Positions 55,672-64,000 of a stretch of 64,000 bases of DNA are shown here, piece by piece. Source of the DNA: Longimycelium tulufanense (GTDB lineage: Bacteria; Actinomycetota; Actinomycetes; Mycobacteriales; Pseudonocardiaceae). Position numbers and translations under genes: made by a program. The first letter of the stretch is position 1; every line of letters begins with the position of its first letter. The stretch is taken from the NCBI RefSeq assembly GCF_014645795.1, contig NZ_BMMK01000009.1, positions 1 through 64,000 of the forward strand. Reading direction: 5' to 3'. The notes under the pieces were generated by a model. It did no database searches. It saw only the letters and a program-made list of their open reading frames with translations, and was not told the DNA's origin.

Positions 55672-56321
55672 CGCGCACCACCCTTCGCAGCGGTCTTGAC
55701 GAACACGAGCCCGCCCTTGGGGCCGGGCACCGCGCCCTTGATCAGCAGCAGGCCGGACTCGCCGTCGACCTGGTGCACCTTCAGGTTCTGCGTGGTGACG
55801 CGCTCGTGGCCCATGCGACCGGCCATGCGCACGCCCTTGAACACGCGGCCCGGCGTGGCGCAGCCGCCGATGGAACCGGGCGAGCGGTGCTTGCGCTGGG
55901 TGCCGTGGCTGGCGCCCAGACCGCCGAAGCCGTGCCGCTTCATGACACCGGCGAAGCCCTTGCCCTTGCTGGTGCCGACCACGTCGACCAGGGCACCGGC
56001 CTCGAACACCTCGGCGGTGATCTCCTGGCCGAGCTCGTACTCCCCGGCGTCGGTGGTGCGCAGCTCCGCGAGGTGGCGGCGTGGGGTCACGCCGGCCTTC
56101 TCGAAGTGGCCCTTCTTCGGCTTGTTGACCTTGCGCGGGTCGATGTCGCCGAAGGCGAACTGCACGGCCGAGTAGCCGTCCTTCTCCTGGGTGCGGATCT
56201 GGGTGACCACGCACGGCCCCGCCTTCACGACGGTCACCGGGACGACCCGGTTGTTCTCGTCGAAGACCTGGGTCATGCCGAGCTTGGTGCCCAGGATCCC
56301 CTTGACTTGCCTGTCAGACAT
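55668..56321 (-). CDS. rplC: 50S ribosomal protein L3
   Basis: 217 residues. [40 protein letters not shown] and [20 protein letters not shown]. The Gln in SHGTQRKH is the methylated position in some bacteria. Start ATG 56321, 23 bases after rpsJ. Confidence 0.98.
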   Translation of the reverse strand: MSDRQVKGILGTKLGMTQVFDENNRVVPVTVVKAGPCVVTQIRTQEKDGYSAVQFAFGDIDPRKVNKPKKGHFEKAGVTPRRHLAELRTTDAGEYELGQEITAEVFEAGALVDVVGTSKGKGFAGVMKRHGFGGLGASHGTQRKHRSPGSIGGCATPGRVFKGVRMAGRMGHERVTTQNLKVHQVDGESGLLLIKGAVPGPKGGLVFVKTAAKGGAR

Positions 56322-56344
56322 GGGTCCTTGCTCTCCGCACAGCC

Positions 56345-56650
56345 TTACTGGATGTTGACGTCGACGCTGGCCGGCAGGTCGATGCGCATGAGCGCGTCCA
56401 CCGTCTTCGGCGTGGGGTCGAGGATGTCGATCAGACGCTTGTGCGTACGCATCTCGAAGTGCTCGCGCGAGTCCTTGTACTTGTGCGGCGAGCGGATGAC
56501 GCAGTAGACGTTCTTCTCGGTGGGCAGCGGCACCGGCCCGACGACCCGAGCGCCGGTGCGCGTCACGGTCTCGACGATCTTGCGCGCGGACGCGTCGATC
56601 GCCTCGTGGTCGTAGGCCTTGAGCCGGATGCGGATCTTCTGTCCCGCCAT
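56345..56650 (-). CDS. rpsJ: 30S ribosomal protein S10
   Basis: 101 residues. [40 protein letters not shown] and [20 protein letters not shown]. NusG/NusB-interacting in antitermination. First gene of the S10 operon. Confidence 0.98.
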   Translation of the reverse strand: MAGQKIRIRLKAYDHEAIDASARKIVETVTRTGARVVGPVPLPTEKNVYCVIRSPHKYKDSREHFEMRTHKRLIDILDPTPKTVDALMRIDLPASVDVNIQ

Positions 56651-57020
56651 GGTGGCTTGCCGTTCCTCTTCTCGTACCGCTGCGGTGCGGGTGCCTTACC
56701 GGTGGGCCCGAAGGGGACCCAGACCGCGCTTTCCGCCCCTGTTCAGGTGTCACGGTGCCCGGTCCACGCGGTCGGGCGTGTCGCGCCCGTTGGCACAGAC
56801 CGGTCCCACTGACGTGGTCGTGGGATGGGCCTTGCGGCCCGGTGCACCCCACCTGCGACAGCAACGCGTGCTCGAGCGGAACACGGCGGAGCCGGCGAGG
56901 AAGGGGCGCTGCGGTTGTTCCCTACTGGAGGGAAGCTCGCGACGGGGCGGCCGGCCGAACCACACAGTGCCGGGCACTGGGCGAGCCGAGCCGACCGCCC
57001 CGAACGAGCAACCCGTACAG
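56651..57020. other. rpsJ upstream region
   Basis: 370 bases with no gene. It must contain the S10-operon promoter and leader on the minus strand. I find no copy of the CCCCCGTTTTGACCC promoter used by rplM and rpsL. Confidence 0.5.
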
Positions 57021-57091
57021 AATGCCACACCTGGGTGCGGCATTCCAAACCGGGGTGGGGGAGGCCACCAGCCCGGGTGACCTCCCCCACC
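57021..57091 (-). terminator. tandem terminator hairpins after tuf
   Basis: Two hairpins: GGTGGGGGAGG (57054-57064) with CCTCCCCCACC (57081-57091), an 11-base perfect stem just beyond the tuf stop; and AATGCCACACC with GGTGCGGCATT (57021-57044), one mismatch. Together they separate tuf from rpsJ. Confidence 0.85.
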
Positions 57092-57094
57092 ACC

Positions 57095-58288
<1,194 letters not shown>

Positions 58289-58724
58289 TTTGGTGTGTCC
58301 TCCTGGACTTGTTCTTTCGTCCGCCGTTCGAATGTGGATCCACCTCGAGCGGCGCCGTCAGGGCCGGTTGTGCGGACCCTGGGGAGCAACTCCCCGCGGG
58401 CCCCGCACTGGATGTGCGGTTCCGGCTAGGGGGCGCTCCCCCGTCGCCTTCGCGGTTGTCTTGCCGGGCCGCGTGCTCGCGATGCTCGCCCGCGGCTCGA
58501 CGTGTCCGATCGCTCGGCTCCGAGCCCACCCCGTGCCTGGAAGGACGCGGGGCAATGCTCACATGCCCGTTGCCTATTCAGTTACCAGGCCCCGGGCCAC
58601 ACCCCGCGCCCGAGGGTGCGAAGTGCTGCTCGGTGCCCGCCGCCTGCACAGTTCGTCGCTCGGCTCGTGGCTCGCTTCGCATCGGGTGGCGTTGCGACGT
58701 CCGACCGCCGCAACGCCACGATGC
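58289..58724. other. fusA-tuf gap with GCTCG-type repeats
   Basis: 436 bases without a gene. It holds the tuf leader, a GGGGAG-CAA-CTCCCC hairpin at 58381-58395, and several GC-rich words of the kind GCTCGGCTC, GCTCGCTTCGC and GATGCTCACTCGC that recur at 46930-46985 and 63470-63624. Confidence 0.5.
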
Positions 58725-60827
58725 TCACTCGCCGGTCGCCTTGGCGATGATCTCCTTCGCGACGTTCGCGGGAACCTCGGCGTAGGAGTCGAACTGCATC
58801 GAGTAGTTCGCGCGGCCCTGGGTCTTGGACCGCAGGTCGCCGACGTACCCGAACATCTCCGACAGCGGCACCAGCGCCTTGACGACGCGGCTGCCGCCGC
58901 GCTCCTCCATGGCCTGGATGTGGCCACGGCGGGAGTTCAGGTCGCCGATGACGTCGCCCATGTAGTCCTCGGGCGTGGTCACCTCGACCGCCATCATCGG
59001 CTCGAGCAGCGTCGGGTCGGCCTTGCGCGCCGCCTCCTTGAGCGCCATCGAGCCGGCGATCTTGAACGCCATCTCGGACGAGTCGACCTCGTGGTAGGCG
59101 CCGTCGACCAGCGTCACCTTGATGCCGACCAGCGGGTAGCCCGCCAGCACGCCGTACTGCATGGCGTCCTGGGCACCGGCGTCCACCGACGGGATGTACT
59201 CCCGCGGCACGCGGCCACCGGTGATCTTGTTGTCGAACTCGTACAGCGCACCGTCGGCGGTCTGCTCCAGCGGCTCCAGGTTGATGATCACCCGGGCGAA
59301 CTGGCCGGAACCACCGGTCTGCTTCTTGTGCGTGTACTCGAACTTCTCGATCTTGCGCCGGATGGTCTCCCGGTAGGCGACCTGCGGCTTGCCGACGTTC
59401 GCCTCGACCTTGAAGTCCGTCTTCATCCGGTTGACGAGCACCTCGAGGTGCAGCTCGCCCATGCCCTCGATGATCGTCTGCCCGGTGTCCTCGTCCAGGC
59501 TGACCCGGAAGGTCGGGTCCTCCTCGGCGAGCTTCTGGATGGCGGTGGACAGCTTCTCCTGGTCCGCCTTGGACTTCGGCTCGATGGCGACCTTGATCAC
59601 CGGGTCCGGGAAGGTCATCGACTCGAGCACGATCGGCGCGTTCGGGTCGCACAGCGTGTCGCCGGTGGTGGTCTCCTTGAGACCGATCATCGCGTAGATG
59701 TGACCGGCACGCGCCTCGTCGACCGGGTTCTCCTTGTTGGAGTGCATCTGGAAGAGCTTCCCGATGCGCTCCTTGCGCTCCTTGGTCGCGTTGATGACCT
59801 GGGTGCCGCCGGCCACCTTGCCCGAGTAGACCCGGACGTAGGTGAGCTTGCCGAAGAACGGGTGGGTGACGATCTTGAACGCCAGCGCCGAGAACGGCTC
59901 GCTGGAGTCGGCCTTGCGCTGCGCCCTGGTCTCGCCGTCGGGCAGCGTGCCCTCGACCGGCGGGACGTCCAGCGGCGAGGGCAGGTAGTCGATCACCGCG
60001 TCCAGCATGGGCTGCACGCCCTTGTTTTTGAACGCCGAACCGCACAGCACCGGGTAGGCCTCACCGCTGGTGGTGATGGCCCGCAGGCCGGCCTTGATCT
60101 CGGCGACGGAGAGGTCCCCCTCCTCGAGGTACTTCTCCATCAGCGCCTCGTCGGTCTCGGCGACCGCCTCCAGCAGCTTCTCCCGGTACTCGGCGGCCTG
60201 GTCGGCCAGGTCGGCCGGGATCTCCTCGACCTCGTAGTCGGCGCCCTTCTGCACCTCGCCACGCCAGGTGAGGGCGCGCATCTCCACCAGGTCGATGACG
60301 CCGCTGAACTCCGACTCGGCGCCGATCGGCAGCTGGATCACCACCGGACGGGCGTTGAGCCGGTCCTCGATGGTGCGCACGGTGAAGTAGAAGTCCGCAC
60401 CCAGCTTGTCCATCTTGTTGACGAAGCAGATGCGCGGGACGTTGTACTTGTCCGCCTGCCGCCAGACCGTCTCCGACTGGGGCTCCACGCCCTCCTTGCC
60501 GTCGAACACGGCGACCGCGCCGTCCAGGACGCGCAACGACCGCTCCACCTCGACGGTGAAGTCGACGTGCCCCGGCGTGTCGATGATGTTGATCTGGTGG
60601 TCGGCCCAGAAGCAGGTGGTCGCGGCGGAGGTGATGGTGATGCCGCGCTTCTGCTCCTCCTCCATCCAGTCCATCGTCGCGGCGCCGTCGTGCACCTCGC
60701 CGATCTTGTAGTTGATCCCCGTGTAGAAGAGGATCCGCTCGGTCGTGGTGGTCTTACCCGCGTCGATGTGGGCCATGATCCCGATGTTGCGGACCTTGGC
60801 CAGGTCAGTCAGCACGTCGCGTGCCAC
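58725..60827 (-). CDS. fusA: elongation factor G
   Basis: 700 residues. Translocation GTPase. G1 AHIDAGKTT (19-27), G2/G3 [12 protein letters not shown] and DTPGHVDF, G4 NKMDK, then domains II-V with [20 protein letters not shown] and [15 protein letters not shown]. The start is GTG 60827 after GGGGAAG; the longer ATG frame adds 13 residues foreign to the family. 114 bases after rpsG. Confidence 0.99.
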   Translation of the reverse strand: MARDVLTDLAKVRNIGIMAHIDAGKTTTTERILFYTGINYKIGEVHDGAATMDWMEEEQKRGITITSAATTCFWADHQINIIDTPGHVDFTVEVERSLRVLDGAVAVFDGKEGVEPQSETVWRQADKYNVPRICFVNKMDKLGADFYFTVRTIEDRLNARPVVIQLPIGAESEFSGVIDLVEMRALTWRGEVQKGADYEVEEIPADLADQAAEYREKLLEAVAETDEALMEKYLEEGDLSVAEIKAGLRAITTSGEAYPVLCGSAFKNKGVQPMLDAVIDYLPSPLDVPPVEGTLPDGETRAQRKADSSEPFSALAFKIVTHPFFGKLTYVRVYSGKVAGGTQVINATKERKERIGKLFQMHSNKENPVDEARAGHIYAMIGLKETTTGDTLCDPNAPIVLESMTFPDPVIKVAIEPKSKADQEKLSTAIQKLAEEDPTFRVSLDEDTGQTIIEGMGELHLEVLVNRMKTDFKVEANVGKPQVAYRETIRRKIEKFEYTHKKQTGGSGQFARVIINLEPLEQTADGALYEFDNKITGGRVPREYIPSVDAGAQDAMQYGVLAGYPLVGIKVTLVDGAYHEVDSSEMAFKIAGSMALKEAARKADPTLLEPMMAVEVTTPEDYMGDVIGDLNSRRGHIQAMEERGGSRVVKALVPLSEMFGYVGDLRSKTQGRANYSMQFDSYAEVPANVAKEIIAKATGE

Positions 60828-60941
60828 GGTCTTCCCCGTTCTGAGATTGCAGCGGTCGCTGTCCAAACGGCGGAGCCGGCGGTGTCAACTGGCTCGTCCC
60901 CCACGCAGGCGGGGCGCCCGTTGGCCGGCGACCGCCACTGA

Positions 60942-61411
60942 TCACCAGCGGTAGTGCGCGAAGGCCTTGTTGGACTCGGCCATCTTGTGCGTGTCCTCGC
61001 GGCGCTTCACCGACGCCCCGAGGCCGTTGCTCGCGTCGAGCAGCTCGTTCATCAGCCGCTCGACCATGGTCTTCTCCCGGCGCTGGCGGGCGAAGGTCAC
61101 GATCCAGCGCAGCGCCAGCGTCGTGGACCGGCCCGGCCGCACCTCGACCGGCACCTGGTAGGTGGCGCCACCGACGCGGCGGCTGCGCACCTCCAGCGAG
61201 GGCTTGACGTTGTCCAGCGCACGCTTGAGGGTGACGACCGGGTCGGTGCCGGTCTTCTCCCGGCAACCCTCGAGGGCGCCGTAGACGATCTTCTCCGCGA
61301 TGGACCGCTTGCCGTCCTGCAGCACCTTGTTCACCAGCTGGGTCACCAGCGGCGAGCTGTAGACGGGGTCGGCGATGAGCGGCCGCTTCGGGGCCGGACC
61401 CTTGCGGGGCA

Positions 61412-61412
<1 letters not shown>
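60942..61412 (-). CDS. rpsG: 30S ribosomal protein S7
   Basis: 156 residues. [40 protein letters not shown] and [21 protein letters not shown]-terminal [14 protein letters not shown]. Its ATG shares one base with the rpsL stop. Confidence 0.98.
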
Positions 61413-61786
<374 letters not shown>

Positions 61787-62000
61787 GGACCGTCTTTCTC
61801 GTAGCGTTCGCGTGTCGTGCTCAGCGAGCTGTGTCTGTGTTGGCCCTCCGTATCCCGAGGTCGGGCGTGTCGCCCGCTTCTCCGGCCCGCGCAGGACCCG
61901 AGCACCCCTGGATAGTGGGAGGGAGCTCCGCACTCCCGGCGCGGCAGCCGCCGCTCACAGGCACGCGGAGTGGCCCGACGCTAGTCGGGCACGGCTAACA

Positions 62001-62030
62001 AAGATACCTGGCCCTCTCGCACCGGGTCAA
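62001..62030 (-). promoter_or_regulatory. str operon promoter
   Basis: On the minus strand TTGACC (62025-62030), 18-base spacer, TATCTT (62001-62006). The context CCCCCGTTTTGACCC matches the rplM promoter base for base. It gives a leader of about 205 bases before rpsL. Confidence 0.78.
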
Positions 62031-62917
62031 AACGGGGGTCACCCAGCTCGGTGGGGACAAAGTCCCATGTCAGAGGATACGCCGCACCGTGGGGGTGCGC
62101 GCTGCCGGCCACCCGCCCCGACCGGCCCCGGGCGGGTACCGCCATCACCGACGACGGACCCCGTCACCCCGTCCCAGGACTTGTGGACTGACCTCGCCGC
62201 TGATCTTAGGGGCAGCCGGGGCGGCACGGCCGGGAGTCGACGGTGAGCGGCTGGTCCGGGGTGGCCGGGCCTTGAGTGGCGTAGCTCTCTCCGAGCCGGA
62301 CGGTCGCCGTGGAGCGTCTCACCGCGAGACGTGCTTGGGTGCGTGGGTCCTGTACCCGCTGGCGCCGATGCGGGACGTGGGTGCGCAGGGCGGCCCCGAC
62401 AGCAGCTGGCGGGAAAGACGCTCGGCACGTGAGCCCCCTACCGCCCAGATGCGCCACCCAAGTCGACAAACCGACACTCGCACGAGCCGCGCGGCAGCCG
62501 CCGAGCCAGATCGAAGCCGACCGGGTGCGTGCCGGGGCCGCCCAGCCATGCCAGCGGCTCCTCGCCGGGTGGGCCACTCGTCCCTCATGGGGCCGCTCAC
62601 ACCGGTCCGACCGAGCCACGCGGCGCTCGGCACCACCTACTGCCGAGGCCCGGCCCGGTTCAGCACGCACTCCTCATCGGGAGAGGCGTGTGGGCCGTCC
62701 TTACTGATCTTTGTAGGTCGCCCTACGGGGCGTCCTTGTAGATGAGGTGTACACAGTGGACCCGCTGGTGACGTAGCTCACGAATGCCTGCGCCGAAGTC
62801 GGATTCTCCTGCGCAGGTCCGAAGAGGACAGCGCACAGGTCGACACCGTGCGGGTGCCTGCGCCCGTGATGCCGGCCGGGTCCGGGCACAGCCGGCTGGA
62901 TTGTCCCTCCTCGTTCC
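62031..62917. other. non-coding region upstream of the str operon
   Basis: Nearly 900 bases without a supported gene. Frames on both strands are rich in Arg, Pro, Ser and Ala, lack ribosome sites and resemble no family. It separates the str promoter from the terminator of the next gene. Confidence 0.5.
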
Positions 62918-62952
62918 GCGGGCGGCCGTTCCACCTGGGAGCGGCCGCCCGC
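62918..62952 (-). terminator. terminator of the neocarzinostatin-like gene
   Basis: Perfect 11-base stem GCGGGCGGCCG / CGGCCGCCCGC with a 13-base loop, 48 bases past the stop at 63001. Confidence 0.82.
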
Positions 62953-63000
62953 CGTGCCACTCCCCTGTCTAGTAAGGAGAGCGGCCGAAGGTCATCGCGT

Positions 63001-63444
63001 TCACTTGAAGTCGATCGGCACCAGGTTGGAGATGCCCGAGGCGCGGGTGGCGGCGCCCACCACGCACTTCGGCTCCTTCGTGCAGTCGACCGTGCCGCCC
63101 ACCTCACCGGTCAGCGGGTGCACCGCGGTGAAGGACTTGCGCACCTTGACGGAGATGCTGATCTTGCCGTCCGCACCCACCCGGGTGCTGCCGAAGCCGT
63201 CCAGGTGGCAGCCGAACTTCTCGCCGACCCGGCCGCACTGGGCGGCGTAGGCGGTCTGGCCGGCGGGGAAGCCCTGCCCGGAGACGGTGACGGTCTGGCC
63301 GTCCCGCAGGTTGGTGGTCGGGTCGACGGAGATGGACTGCGGGGCGGCGAAAGCCGGGGACGCGGCCACCAGGGCCAGGCCGGCACCGAACGCGGCCACG
63401 GCGGCCAGCCGCTTACCCGGACGGAACTTCGCTGCGAGTCGCAT
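63001..63444 (-). CDS. secreted neocarzinostatin-family protein
   Basis: 147 residues. Signal peptide with basic start (MRLAAKFRPGKRLAAVAAFG) cleaved near SPAFAAPQ. The mature part is an immunoglobulin-like beta-sandwich of the neocarzinostatin/macromomycin apoprotein family: ISVDPTTNLRDGQTVTVSGQ, FPAGQTAYAAQCGRVGEKFG and GGTVDCTKEPKCVVGAATRA. Four cysteines give the two family disulfides (spacing 10 and 6; the second loop is one residue longer than in neocarzinostatin). Such proteins bind and protect enediynes in some species, but no enediyne genes are in the window, so a general cell-surface role is as likely. Start ATG 63444. Confidence 0.85.
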   Translation of the reverse strand: MRLAAKFRPGKRLAAVAAFGAGLALVAASPAFAAPQSISVDPTTNLRDGQTVTVSGQGFPAGQTAYAAQCGRVGEKFGCHLDGFGSTRVGADGKISISVKVRKSFTAVHPLTGEVGGTVDCTKEPKCVVGAATRASGISNLVPIDFK

Positions 63445-63469
63445 CGCTTCGATCCACTCCTTGGTTTGG

Positions 63470-63624
63470 TTGCTCGGATCCGGGCTCGCTTTGCGCTCAT
63501 CGCCATGTGGCGCGATGCGCCCGACGCCCGTCACCTCGCGGTTCAATGGCTCGGCGGCGGACGGACTGCCCGACGCCTTCGGTTCTTCCTTGCTCGGTTC
63601 CGGACTCGCTCCGCGCTCGTGCCC
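63470..63624. repeat. direct repeat pair upstream of the neocarzinostatin-like gene
   Basis: Two imperfect copies about 35 bases long at 63470-63504 and 63590-63624, 120 bases apart, beginning TTGCTCGG(A/T)TCCGG and continuing CTCGCT..GCGCTC. They agree at about four of five positions. Related words occur at 46930-46985 and 58460-58740. Confidence 0.55.
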
Positions 63625-63980
63625 ACGAAGCAATGACTGAGCCCGGCGCCCCTCGCGTGCTGACCCGGAAACGGGCGGCGACCGACCGCGGGCGCACAGT
63701 CGCCCGGGCCTTCCCGGCGCCGGTCAACTTCGATTTACGAACGGGTGGTCGAATTCGGACCACCGCCAGTACTACCGAAAAGAGGAATGCACGACCTTGC
63801 GGACGGATAAGGTGGACGAGACGGCCTCGAGCTGCCCTTCCGCGCTTCGCCACCTCCGTTCGAACCTTCGTGACCACCCGGACGAGAACGTTATCCAGCA
63901 CCGCACGGAATCGTCAACACAACTCCGGGTGACAACTATTTTCCCCATTTGTTTCCCAGGGATTGAAAGAAGCAGGAAAG
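63625..63980. other. intergenic region, AT-rich at the end
   Basis: No supported gene. GC content falls strongly after about 63920 (CAACTATTTTCCCC, TTGTTTCCC), which suits a promoter or regulatory region for a plus-strand gene starting at the window edge. Confidence 0.45.
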
Positions 63981-64000
63981 ATGGTTGTTCAAAGTTGTTC
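63981..64000 (+). CDS. possible start of a gene running off the window
   Basis: ATG 63981 follows AGGAAAG at good spacing and opens MVVQSC before the window ends. Only six codons are visible, so no function can be given. Confidence 0.25.

Noticed and set aside
62089-62745. Open frames on both strands upstream of rpsL
   Set aside because: No ribosome sites, poor codon bias, and several frames overlap equally; no protein signature.

Overview
The window is high-GC DNA (roughly 70 percent by eye) with many GTG starts, overlapping ATGA/GTGA/TGATG gene junctions and no introns. Gene content and order point to an actinomycete: a zinc-type S14, an ESX (type VII) secretion locus, and the gene string glmS / glmM-rpsI-rplM / esx pair / Rv3446c-like / eccC / eccD / mycP / eccB / truA-rplQ-rpoA known from Mycobacterium tuberculosis. 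The accessory content (many secreted proteases, a neocarzinostatin-fold protein, an EgtD-like methyltransferase) suggests a filamentous actinomycete, probably of the Pseudonocardiaceae. The family-level placement is inference. No tRNA or rRNA gene was recognised.

Layout. (1) 1-8.4 kb: a divergent MFS transporter / EgtD-like methyltransferase pair, then housekeeping genes nnr, a PAP2-type membrane protein and glmS on the minus strand, and two plus-strand genes (alpha/beta hydrolase, proline-rich membrane protein). (2) 8.4-12.5 kb: a minus-strand operon for an EspC-like small protein, a 935-residue protein with a WXG-type core, and a 150-residue coiled-coil/acidic protein, plus a small membrane protein; these look like type VII substrates or partners. 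(3) 12.6-15 kb: glmM and the rplM-rpsI operon. (4) 15.2-33.7 kb: an ESX-4-type locus with two WXG100 proteins, an Hsp70-like T7SS-associated membrane protein, EccC, EccD, mycosin MycP, EccB, EccE and an EccE-coupled unknown. Between mycP and eccB sit extra genes: a DUF1697 protein, a secreted S53 sedolisin, and a phytase-like lipoprotein whose catalytic cysteine is replaced by glycine. (5) 33.7-37.7 kb: a possible relic of a type I-E-like CRISPR array, a secreted S8 protease with a P-domain, a small unknown protein and a methyltransferase. (6) 37.7-61.8 kb: the large translation/transcription block read on the minus strand. In transcription order it runs rpsL-rpsG-fusA-tuf, rpsJ to rpsQ (S10), rplN to rpmD-rplO (spc), secY-adk-map, infA-rpmJ-rpsM-rpsK-rpsD-rpoA-rplQ, truA. 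(7) 61.8-64 kb: upstream non-coding DNA with a strong str-operon promoter, a neocarzinostatin-like secreted protein, short repeats and a possible gene start at the edge.

How it works together. The 16-33 kb proteins form the expected T7SS machine: EccB, EccC, EccD and EccE as the membrane complex, MycP as the periplasm-facing protease, and WXG100 and EspC-like proteins as secreted partners. Perfect GC hairpins separate most transcription units. The rplM and rpsL operons share an almost identical promoter (CCCCCGTTTTGACCC ... 18-base spacer ... TATCTT), suggesting joint control of ribosome synthesis.
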